Shown here: positions 12,622-21,835 of the stretch, piece by piece
Numbering within the stretch: the first letter of the stretch is position 1
Layout: the number at the start of each line of letters is the position of its first letter
Notes under the pieces: model-generated
The model's input: the letters and a program-made list of their open reading frames with translations, nothing else
Told to the model about the DNA's origin: nothing
Databases searched by the model: none
Translations under genes and position numbers: made by a program
Source of the DNA: Ophthalmolycus amberensis
Lineage: Eukaryota > Chordata > Actinopteri > Perciformes > Zoarcidae
Direction of reading: 5' to 3'
NCBI GenBank assembly: GCA_024529925.1
Contig: JAFEUB010001120.1
Location: forward strand, 62,001-126,000
Length of the DNA: 64,000 nt

Positions 12622-12627
12622 AATAAA
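12622..12627 (+). promoter_or_regulatory. Polyadenylation signal AATAAA of slc22a copy A
   Basis: The first canonical AATAAA after the stop, followed by a T/G-rich stretch (about 12635-12670), as expected for a cleavage site. It implies a 3' UTR of about 0.7 kb. Confidence 0.65.
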
Positions 12628-12944
12628 GTTGATTAACCAAACTTGATTTGACTCCATTGTGAACGTTCTGCTGGAAATCCTGTCTGTCTGTTTGAGTTCA
12701 AGTTCCATTATTACTGGACAAGAGCTTTTCATGAGCACACGCCCTTAAGTGCCAAAAAAGGAGTGAGCAGGCCCACTGAGCCGCTGCTCAGCAGAGCAAT
12801 AGCACTCATTCAGACTGAAATCGCAAAAGGTACGTTCATCACAGCTATTGTGCTTGCTTTACCTGAATGTGGCCTGTGACAGTTGTTTATCTATTAGACT
12901 ACAAACAGCTAAGAGCTAGTGGAACGTACGTGTGGTGGGAAATG

Positions 12945-13025
12945 CAGTGGCGGCTGGTGGAAAATGTTCTAGGTAGGGCTGTGCCACATCCAATCAATTT
13001 CAGCAAACATCCCAGAATGATTTAA
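12945..13025 (+). mobile_element. Possible hAT-like terminal fragment
   Basis: The segment starts with cagtggcggctggtg. I recognise this as a common start of teleost hAT-type non-autonomous elements (cagtggcggct...). Only one end is visible and no target-site duplication was confirmed. Confidence 0.3.
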
Positions 13026-13184
13026 TGCAAAAAAAAAATGAAGGTATCAAACACGCATTACTACTTTGCAGGTAAATATTTAACATTTATTCCAACATGA
13101 AAGAAAGCAGTAAATAACACTTAACACTTAAACAAACACATCAGGACATCGTATTTTTGTCCCCCTCACAAGCAATTCAGTAAA

Positions 13185-13322
13185 ATATAATTATATATAT
13201 ATGTCATATAATAATATTCTGTATAATATAATAATATATATATCATATAATAATACTCACTATAATATAAAACACAGACATATATATATATATATATAAT
13301 TATTTATTTATAACTATATATC
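13185..13322 (+). repeat. AT-rich tandem repeat
   Basis: Two to three diverged copies of a roughly 45 bp unit containing 'atcatataataata(t/c)tc', followed by (TA) runs and short TTTA units. Confidence 0.7.
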
Positions 13323-13468
13323 CATTTGCAGGTGCTTCTTATCCCTTAGACCGCTGTGCTCGTTGAAAATAACATGGAGTCTGGCGTAATAGTCTGCTAC
13401 AGTTTCACCAGGCTTTTGCTTGCATGATGTTGTTTTTGTCATGTTGATTCTCGGCGGGAAAGCAATTG

Positions 13469-14375
13469 TCAAAGCTGTAACCAGTAGGTAATCATGTCTC
13501 TATATGCATCATTGTCAACGTGATCCCAGTTGGTTTGTACCTGTCTGGCATTTCCTTGACATGCTGCTCGAACCTTGGCATAGTTGGCTGGGCAATGTTT
13601 CTTCATGAGGAGGCGTCTGAGTTCTCCTTCAGTGGGGCTAAACTCACGGCAGAATACGATAACTTCATCACCAAACGTTGTGCCTGATACTTGGGGGTCT
13701 GGCAGATGTGCCAGGGCGTCGGTCATGTCTCTGTCAGTCCAGGGTCTGTGGACCATCATTGCTCCATCTGGACCTGCCACTTGGACCATCGGGAATGAGA
13801 GTTCAGGTCTTTCCTCGTCGTCGTCGGTTCATGGTCCTCGTCCACTTCTGGTGTCACATGAGTGGTTGTAGGAACCTCTCACTGCGTCTCCAGTTGTTCC
13901 CAGGTCCTCATGTGACTTGGCTGGGCTGCCTAGTTGGGACATGGCGTGTGCGGCCTGCTGCATGAGGTTGGCGACGGAGGAGATCATGCTCGTGAGGTTG
14001 CTGGCAGGAGTGCTGGTTGGAGATGGGTCGAAGTCAGGCTGTCTTTGGTGTGGGCGGGCCTTGCTGTGCTGCTGGACCGGGTGGAGGGGCCACATATGGT
14101 GGAGGTGGGGGAGGACATGCGTCCAGTTCAGGATCCACCCTGTGCAGTGAGGGATAGAGAGAAGAAGATTTCTGAGAAGCTTTATCTGCCTCTTTCTCAT
14201 TTGGTTTATCTACTTTAGACATATTTTTACACTGTTTCTTTCTTTCCATACTTTCAGATTCATCCTTCCACATTTTCAAACTTATTTTGTGACTTTCTAT
14301 CATTTCTATAACTTTTTTAACCTGATCTGTTAAATGATCCTCCTTGAGGAAACCCACATTCATTAACCCATTCAT
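13469..14375 (-). mobile_element. Decayed endogenous retrovirus gag fragment
   Basis: Three minus-strand frame pieces lie in gag order and are broken by frame changes: 14375-14034, 14200-13829 and 13789-13469. The first is Lys/Glu-rich and then proline-rich, with a PPPPPPY-type late-domain motif. The last resembles the start of a retroviral capsid (a GPDG..MVHRPWT region, then an FCREFSPT..ELRRLLM region). I see no protease, reverse transcriptase or envelope and no clearly paired LTRs. It is an old, non-functional partial copy, probably of a fish gamma/epsilon-like retrovirus. The class is inferred from resemblance only. Confidence 0.65.
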
Positions 14376-15561
14376 TCAGATGTTAACAACTCATTTCACC
14401 ATACTTTTTCTTCATGAAAATGACATTAGGCCCTTCAGGTGGAGGAACCTGGTTACTTCCCTGTAATGCAATTGTAAGTAAAATTGCATTTAAAGAACTG
14501 AAAAACGATAAAAAAAAAAAAAAATGTTCATGTTACAATTGGTTATAATCACTTTATGGCAACTGGAAAATTGTTGATTTTCATATCAGTTCAGTATCTA
14601 GTGCTGTAAGATAATTAGTTTCCGTCCAGATTGACTGGTCTAGCAATGTTTCATATGTTATGTGTAGTTATAATCTCCATGAAGAATCTCAACTACTTTC
14701 CAACGGTGCGGATATATCCTAGCAACTAGTCTTATAATGTTGTAGATGTGAATTTAGCTGCTTTGATTTCGTGTTTAGAATAATATTGTAGATCTGATAT
14801 GAAAATGTAGCATCTTTTACAATGTTTAAAATGTGAAGTACAGTTGTTTCATTTATTGAATGAGTTACAACTTTTGTACCATCCATGCTGACTCGACTAG
14901 TCTGGGAATGTGCTATAAGTTACACATTTATCTTTAATATCAAATGTATTATTGTTAGATGAATTAAGTGTCCAGTGCCATAGTTTGTTTTGTCCAGTTT
15001 GACATCATATTCTTGTAATGTTCAATTTGAACATAGTTGAAGGAAATTATTTTAATAAAAGAGTTGAATTATTAATTGACACTTATATTTGTTAATTTTT
15101 CCACTAAATGTCCAATGACATCAGCACATTCATTATTCTAGTGTTATAGTTGTGGGTAATTATTAAAGCATCTTTTATTACCTACAAATAAGACACCAAG
15201 ATCATTCAAATCGGGGAAATACAAAGTTTTATTAAGAAACCAAATTTTCGGGAGGCCCAATTAGCGGCCATCTTGGATTTTTGAATGGCCAATCAGGCAG
15301 GTTTGACCAGATACCAAGATTTCATGCTTGTATCATAATTTGCACGATTAATCTACTATCTGCCCAACTACATAAAACATTACACAATCATTTATATCAG
15401 CATTTTAAGAGGATTTATATTTTTTATTTATATATATATATATATATGGTTACATATAGTTTCATTTCTTTGCCATATTGTAAGGAACATGAGAAATCAT
15501 TACATTCATAAATTCAAAGATAAACATTCAATCTGGTATCCATAGTAACGATGCCATCAAG
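14376..15561. other. Non-coding AT-rich DNA with no identified gene
   Basis: An A run at 14512-14524 and a (TA) run at 15427-15447 are visible. No open frame resembles a protein. Part of it may belong to the decayed retrovirus, but I could not identify an LTR. Confidence 0.4.
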
Positions 15562-15745
15562 GACTCCATGGATAGAATGTTGTCCTGATGACATCACGCA
15601 TTCTGTGCCTTTTAATGTTGAGGTCTCCATGGATAGAATGTTGTCCTGATGACATCACAGATTCTGTGCCTTTAATGTTGAGGTCTCCATGGATATAGAA
15701 TGCTTTCCTGATGACATCACGGATTCTCAGCTTCATATAGTCCCT
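15562..15745 (+). repeat. Three tandem ~60 bp units upstream of the coiled-coil ORF
   Basis: Three units begin with 'g(g/a)(t/c)tccatggata(ta)gaatg', continue with 'tcctgatgacatcac' and end with 'attctgtgcctttaatgttga'. Each includes TGATGACATCAC, close to a CRE/ATF half-site pair (TGACATCA). The array ends about 50 bp before the ATG at 15792, so it could act as a promoter-proximal element. That role is inference only. Confidence 0.8.
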
Positions 15746-15791
15746 GCACATTCCTTAACACATTTGAGGGCAGACATTAACATACGCACAG

Positions 15792-18189
15792 ATGACAATT
15801 ACATTGAAAACTCTCACCGTTGTTAACAGCAGACATCAAATTCTTTCAGATACACACTTGACGATTGCATTGGATAACTCTCATACAGTATCTCAAAGTA
15901 CTCATCAAGTTGGTTCAGAAACACATTTGACAATTGCAATGGAAAACTATCGTACAGTATTTCACACCAGAAACCAAGTTGGTTCAAAGATGGAATTAAA
16001 TTCCAAAGAGGTTGAACCTCCAATGGATTTTTACCTCAGTTCACTGGAGGAACAAGTAAGATGTGAACTGTTGGACAGCGAGGCGAGGCTCACCCGAACA
16101 ACAACTAAGGACAGAGTCCTCCTAGAAATTAATGAAGACCGTCTTCAACATTTTCTAGATGTTCTCCACGAAAAGACCGAGGAGGAGATGGACATATCTA
16201 AGATGTTCTGTCAGGCTAACGCCAAGCTGAAGCTGAAAAATTGTCATCTACGATGGCAAGAGGAGAAGTCTTCCTATCAAGCCCAGTTGGACGAACAGAG
16301 AGCGGAGACAAACAGGATCGCAGCAACTCTGAAAGACACACAGGACCTGCTGGAGACTGCCCGTCACGTTCAACCTAAAACTACCACCGAGGAGGAGATG
16401 GAGGTATCTAAGAACCTCTGTCAGGCTGCTGTTGATAAACACTTAGATGTCATCAGTCAGCTCAAGGAGGCTCTTTATAAGGCCGAACAGGAGCTGAAAA
16501 ATGGACATCTACAATGGCAAGAGGAGAAGTCCTCCCTCAAAGCACGCCAGCAAAAAACCTGTGAATATCTTCAATCACAGGGGCGTCTCATCACTTCCTT
16601 TCGAGCAAATGACCAGCAAGCAGCAAAACAGACGCTGGAAAAAGCCCAGGCTTTCCATAATGCCCAGATGGACGAACAGAGAGCGGAGACAAACAGGATC
16701 GCAGCAGTTCTGAAAGAAACACAGGACCTGCTGGACACTGAGCGTCACTTTCAAACTACCACCAAGGAGGAGATGGAGATACTTAAGAATCTCTGTCAGG
16801 CTACAGTTGATGAACAGTTAGGTGTCAACAGTAAGCTCAATGCAGCCTTTATCAAGGCTCAGAATGAGCTGAAGAATAGAGATTTACTGTGGCAACAGGA
16901 GAAGTCTTCCTACATGGATCAGAATAAAAAAACCTGGGGACTTTATCATACTCTGGTGAAGATCACAGCTGATTCTGGAAGAATGGAGAAGGAGGCTAAG
17001 CAGAAGCTGCAGAGATTCCAGGCAGACCATGAAGGCCAGCTGGAGGAACAGAGAGCGGAGACAAACAGGATCGCAGCAGCTCTGAACGAAACACAGGACC
17101 TGCTGGAGACCTGAGCGTCTCCGTTTCCAGGAACAGTCATCCCTCACGGCACACCTGGAAAAAACCTGCAGGGACCACGATCATGCCCAGCTGAAGAACA
17201 TAGCTACTCTTCAAACATTGGAGGAGAAAGCTACGCAGATGGTCAAAATAGACCAGGTGTCCCAAGCCCAGCTCGACGAACAAAACGCGGAGACAAACAG
17301 GATCGCAGAAGCTCTGAAAGAAACACAGGACCTGCTGGAGACTGAGCGTGTTCAACATAAAACTACCACCAAGGCTGAGTTGGAGATATCTAAGAATCTC
17401 TATCAGGCTAGAATTGTTGAACTGGTAGATGACAACAGTAAGCTCAAGGCAGCCTTTATCAAGGCTCAGAATGAGCTGAAGAATAGAGATTTACTGTGGC
17501 AACAGGAGAAGTCTTCCTACTTGGATCGGAATAAAAAAGCCTGGGGACTTTATCATACTCTGGTGAAGACCACAGCTGATTCTGGAAGAATGGAGAAGGA
17601 GGCTACGCAGACACTGCAGAGATTCCAGGCAGACCATGAAGGCCAGCTGGAGGAACAGAGAGCGGAGACAAACAGGATCGCAGCAGCTCTGAACGAAACA
17701 CAGGACCTGCTGGAGACCGAGCGTCTCCGTTTCCAGGAACAGTCATCCCTCACGGCACACCTGGAAAAAACCTGCAGGGACCACGATCATGCCCAGCTGA
17801 AGAACATAGCTACTCTTCAAACATTGGAGGAGAAAGCTACGCAGATGGTCAAAAGAGACCAGGCGTCCCAAGCCCAGCTCGACGAACAAAGAGCGGAGAC
17901 AAACAGCATCGCAGCAGCTCTGAAAGAAACACAGGACCTGCTGGAGACTGAGCGTGTTCAACATAAAACTACCACCAAGGCTGACTTGGAGATATTTGAG
18001 AATCTCTGTCTGGCTCTGTCAGAGATAAACAGTATCAAAGCAGCCCAGAAAAATACAGAAGATCTGTTAGGAGCTGAGCGTTCTCTTCGGCAGCACGAGA
18101 AGTGCATCCATCAGGCCACCGAAGAAGATCTTCAGAACCGCATCACCAACATGCAGAAGAAGAAGAAAAAATGGTTCAAACTCTTCTAA
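15792..18189 (+). CDS. Unclassified long coiled-coil protein, intronless, interrupted by one frameshift
   Basis: The reading frame is open from ATG 15792 to TGA 17112-17114 (440 aa). It then continues in the next frame, about 17115-18189, to a stop after ...KKKKKWFKLF; the second frame has its own ATG at 17218. A parallel internal copy shows the cause: GAGACCTGAGCG here against GAGACCGAGCG at 17709, one extra T at about 17112. Without it there would be roughly 798 codons. The protein is Gln/Glu/Lys-rich with repeated QLDEQRAETNRIAA and KETQDLLE blocks, L/I spacing typical of coiled coil, no signal peptide, no membrane span and a polybasic tail. The first 65 residues are a separate Thr/His/Gln-rich repeat. 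I do not recognise a family: resemblance to myosin rod, golgin or trichohyalin may reflect coiled-coil composition only. Lack of introns over 2.4 kb suggests a retrocopy or an intron-poor teleost gene. The frameshift may be real decay or a sequencing error. Confidence 0.6.
15835..15995 (+). repeat. 69 bp (23-codon) repeat at the N-terminus of the coiled-coil ORF
   Basis: The words 'catcaaattctttcag', 'catcaagttggttcag' and 'accaagttggttcaaag' recur at 69 bp spacing, each followed, in the first two, by 'acacatttgacaattgca' or a close variant. The period is a multiple of three, so the repeat keeps the frame and codes for H/NQVGS..THLTIA-like blocks. Confidence 0.7.
16840..17977 (+). repeat. Recent 606 bp in-frame tandem duplication inside the coiled-coil ORF
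   Basis: The segment from about 16840 reappears from about 17447. The offset is 607 bp before position 17112 and 606 bp after it, because the first copy has one extra T. Long stretches match with only scattered substitutions. Since 606 is 202 codons, the duplication preserved the frame, and unequal crossing over is the simplest source. Confidence 0.85.
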
Positions 18190-18233
18190 TGCCTGGCTCC
18201 CTACTGTCAAAACATCAGACAGTAAAACACTGA

Positions 18234-18720
18234 CGGGGTACATTGTACTGCACGGGTACTTCTGGTACTTTTAAGTACATCTTGCTGATTATAACATACT
18301 TGACTAAGGTTTTGAATGCATGACTTTTACTCGTCGTGTATTGTTTCATCAGTATGGTATTAGTACTTTTACTATAGTGAAGGATCTGAATCATTTATCC
18401 TCCACTAATTACTTGTAAGTGAGTTTGGCAAACAGTTAATATACAAAGAGTGGTTCTTAACCCTGGCTCCAGATCCTTGACCGGATCAAGGATCTGGAGC
18501 CCCTAACCCTAACCACTCTTTGTATATGAACTGTTTGCCAGACTCACTTACAAGTAATTAGTGGAGGAAAATGTATTCAGATCCTTCACTGCAGTAAAAG
18601 TACTAATACCTACTGATGAAACAATCCACGACGAGTGAAAGTCCTGCATTCAAAACCTTAGTCAAGTATGTTATAATCAGCAAGATACAGTGGAAGTACC
18701 CGTGCAGTGAATAACCCCAC
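18234..18720. repeat. Large imperfect palindrome (two ~240 bp inverted arms)
   Basis: The arm 18234-18482 is the reverse complement of about 18485-18720, with roughly one difference in ten by eye and almost no spacer. The centre reads gatccttgac/cggatcaaggatc. Outer parts of each arm ('gtattagtacttttact', 'aaggatctgaat', 'cctccacta') match the end of a common teleost hAT-like MITE. Inner parts (about 85 bp, 'attacttgtaagtgag', 'ctccagatccttga') look like flanking DNA duplicated in inverted orientation. Transcribed, it would fold into a long hairpin. Confidence 0.9.
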
Positions 18721-18724
18721 GCCC

Positions 18725-18925
18725 CTAGGGTTCATTCTGTACACACGACATCATTGCACTTCTGTCCATCCTGGGAGAGGGATCCCTCCTCTGTTGCTTT
18801 CCCACAGGTTTCTTCCTCTTTCTCCCTGTTGAAGGGTTTTTTGGGGGAGTTTTTCCTGTTTCGATGCGAGGGTTCTGGGACAAGAGGATGTCGTATGTGT
18901 ACAGATTGTAAAACCCTCTGAGGCA
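18725..18925 (+). repeat. Teleost high-copy repeat tail
   Basis: I recognise the run 'gggagagggatccctcctctg', 'aggtttcttcctctttctccctgttgaa', 'gggagtttttcctg' and 'acagattgtaaaaccctctgaggc' as the conserved tail of a very common teleost retroposed repeat; the family name is not certain. A second partial end lies at 19608-19625 and a degenerate relative at 62290-62450. Confidence 0.7.
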
Positions 18926-18956
18926 AAAAAAAAAACAAAAAAAATATATATACATC

Positions 18957-18999
<43 letters not shown>

Positions 19000-19063
19000 A
19001 CAAAAAAAACAAAATATATATATATATATATATAAAAAAAAGAAAAAAAAAAAAAAAAAAAAA
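18926..19063. repeat. A-rich and (TA)n simple repeat
   Basis: A runs alternate with two (TA) tracts (about 18957-18993 and 19015-19034), ending in an A-rich tail directly before the LINE-like segment at 19064. Confidence 0.9.
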
Positions 19064-19388
19064 TCTCCTCCGCGAATCGCCACCTTATCGTGGTGGAGGA
19101 GTTTGAGTGGCTCAGTGATCCTGGGAGCTATGTTGTCCGGGGCATTAGCCCAAGGCAAAGAGGTTTCAGGGGAGAGCCCAGACTAAGAGCGGTTCAAAAC
19201 GACCCATAGATAGCCCACGGACTTTAGCCACCTCGCCCGGACCAGGGAAACCGGGGCACCCTCCCGGAGCCAGACCCAGGAGGGGAGCTCGTAGGTGAGC
19301 GTCTGGTGGCCGGGCCTTTGCCCATGGGGCCCGGTCGGGCTCAGCCCGAATAAACACCATGGAGCAGCCCCCCTGTGGACCCACCACT
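19064..19388 (+). mobile_element. 5' fragment of a teleost non-LTR retrotransposon
   Basis: The GC-rich segment starts with 'tcctccgcgaatcgccacct' and 'tatcgtggtggaggag'. I know this as the start of a widespread fish LINE, probably RTE/Rex-related. Its first bases fold into a stem: TCCTCC pairs with GGAGGA around an inner CCAC/GTGG. No reverse transcriptase frame follows, so the copy is truncated at its 3' side. Confidence 0.55.
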
Positions 19389-21835
19389 ATATAAAAATAG
19401 TTTGAACAAAAAATTGATCATCTCTCCTCTCTGCTCGCCCATTATTTTTATTCATTTGCTGCCATAGGGTGCACCCTTTTCATTTAGGATCTCATTTGTG
19501 TACTAGGAAGGACACAAAAATAGCTGCAGTAAAAGGCCTCGAAAGAGCACCCTGGCATCAGGTGAAACTGAAGGAGAAGAGAAAGGAATAACTTCAATAG
19601 TTCAGCTTGTAAAACCCTCTGAGGCTAATTTAAAAAAAATTAAAAATTGTAAAAAATTTTAAATAAATTTAATTGAATGTGTGTTTTAATTATGTCATGC
19701 TTGTAAATCGTTGTTGAAAATTCTAAGTTGTAATACGGTCATGTTTAATATTTTAATGTGTAAAATTTTGATGTATAAATTCAGGTTCTCATTTGCACCC
19801 AACAGCCTGAAAATATACAGTAAGTTGGCTCAACTGATTTGACATGTTGGCCCAAATATAGTGTCTATAGTCTGTTGGTCATCTAAAGAGAATAATTAAA
19901 TTAAAAACACCTGAACATTACTTTCTGCAACATTTTGCTGGTTTAGTACGAGTCTAAAGTGGCTTAAGAACTTAAGGCAAGAAGGTTCATTTAATGTCAC
20001 AGCACCTTTCAAACACAGCTGCAATTCAAGGTTTTATGGCAAGGAAATGCATTAGAAAGGTTAATATATCCAGCATCCAGCAGCAGAAGTGAGCAGAGGG
20101 CTGTAAAGACCCGCTGACGACATCAACTGTCTGAAGAGACCTGAAGCCCCGCCCACGCTGCCGCACAGAGCGCCAACGCTTGTATAGTATTAATTATCGT
20201 TAATATTATTTATTTATTCAGATGCATCGATACCGAAACATATTTCAGTCAAAAACTGACTCAAATAGCTGAATCAGCTATCGGTGACGACATGCAGATC
20301 CGGTATAGGATACCAATATTTAAATAAATAACAATTCAGTACATTTTTATCTATGTATTTATTTGTCTAATTTTGTTTTTTAAAGTTAGGAAAGCAATGT
20401 TTAAGTCAAGCCTGATTTTTGCCTGAGACATATATTTCATGTATTTATTTATTACTGTGTTTATTTATACATTTATGTTTACATATGTATATCATTTCAA
20501 CCAACCTGTGTAAATCTCAATCATAATGATCATGACAATAATGACATCTTGACATTAAAGGCTTTGATATCACTGAGGGACACATGAACCAGACCACAAT
20601 GATTTTACCCGCTGTTGAGTCTTTTTAAGCTGAAATATAGAATGTCGTTCAACAGAACTTGTCTTTTAAAAGTATTTATTCTCGCAAGAAGAGGCACAGT
20701 TTCACAGAGTCTGTAGAAGTGTGCGCTACAAAGATGAAGTTACACAAAGTTATATCGAGAGTGATCAAGGGTGGGGGTCTGTGTCCTGGAACATCCTGAA
20801 ATGTGTGCAGGCAGACTGCGGTCAAGTCAGCAGACACTCAGGTCTCCGTGGTCAACTCAGCAGACACTTAAATTGTAGTGCACCTATACGCTGATACTTA
20901 CGGTACAGATCGGGAGCGAGCGAAGGACTTTGCAAAGTTAGCGGAAGGATTAACGTGAGACAACTTCCGGTTTTCTACAGACGAACATCCGGTTTTCAGA
21001 ATAAGATGCCAACAAAGTATACATATTGCATAATGGAAATAAGATTAAATTAATTATATTCACATTAAGTATAAAACATGCTACCTGCATCTCCTGAGTT
21101 AAAGGGAAAATACACCTAAATTGTGCGTGAAGTGTCTTTATTCTTTGATTTGAGGGTATATAGGGTAATAAGTATTTAAGGGTAAATACTTATGAGAATA
21201 TAATATTTCCATTACCCAACAGCAAGATACATTTGAGCACGTATGTTAAACACAAAGGGTGAAGATGTACTCAGATTTAGCTCAGAGCAAAAGTATACAA
21301 GCGCTTAGACATTTACACAGTATATTAAGTAGAAATATATACTAAGTAGAAATGTACCATTGCAGCAGCAAAACGGGTCTTCTCATCACTATAAGGAGGG
21401 CCCCCAAAGTAAATATTATTTAGGGCCCCATGCTGTCTAGAATGTAGTAAGCAGTATGCAGCGCATACAGATTGAGTATATGTACACAGCTTGTAATCTA
21501 TAACGCAGGCATTGTGCATAAAGTTGAGGAACTCTGGTAGCACAATTGAATCTGACCAAGAGAGTTTGTTTTGGCTCTGGTCCAGTTGAAGTTCAGCCAA
21601 TGATTGTGCAAGTCCTGTTATTCTCAGTAGGCCTATGGCTCCATTAGACATGTTTTCGAGTCTCAACAGACCTCTTTGGCCTTCTGCCCCAGATCGAGTG
21701 TAGGAGGGGTTTGAAGTCTGTCAAATTTTTGGCAGACTTTTGGTTAGTTTCCCACTGATCCAGTGTGTGCTGAACTGTAAAGACTTCATTGGTTTTTTGA
21801 TATCTTTAACACCGAGAACGTGCATTGCTGCAGCA
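19389..21835. other. Intergenic DNA between the coiled-coil ORF and slc22a copy B
   Basis: AT-rich with short simple repeats (for example TTTA-type units 20330-20480). No protein-like frame is supported; the minus-strand frame at 21325-21666 has no recognisable features. The last few hundred bases should hold the promoter of slc22a copy B, but no core motif was clear. Confidence 0.4.
19608..19625 (+). repeat. Second copy of the 18 bp tail word tgtaaaaccctctgaggc
   Basis: An exact repeat of positions 18907-18924, about 700 bp downstream. The simple-repeat plus LINE segment lies between the two, as if inserted into or recombined between two copies of the same SINE-like tail. Confidence 0.75.

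Noticed and set aside
18500..18513. ccctaaccctaac telomere-like word at the palindrome centre
   Set aside because: Only two units and lacking in the opposite arm; too short to call an interstitial telomeric repeat.
21325..21666. 113-codon minus-strand open frame upstream of slc22a copy B
   Set aside because: No motif or homology recognised, and it lies in the presumed promoter region.
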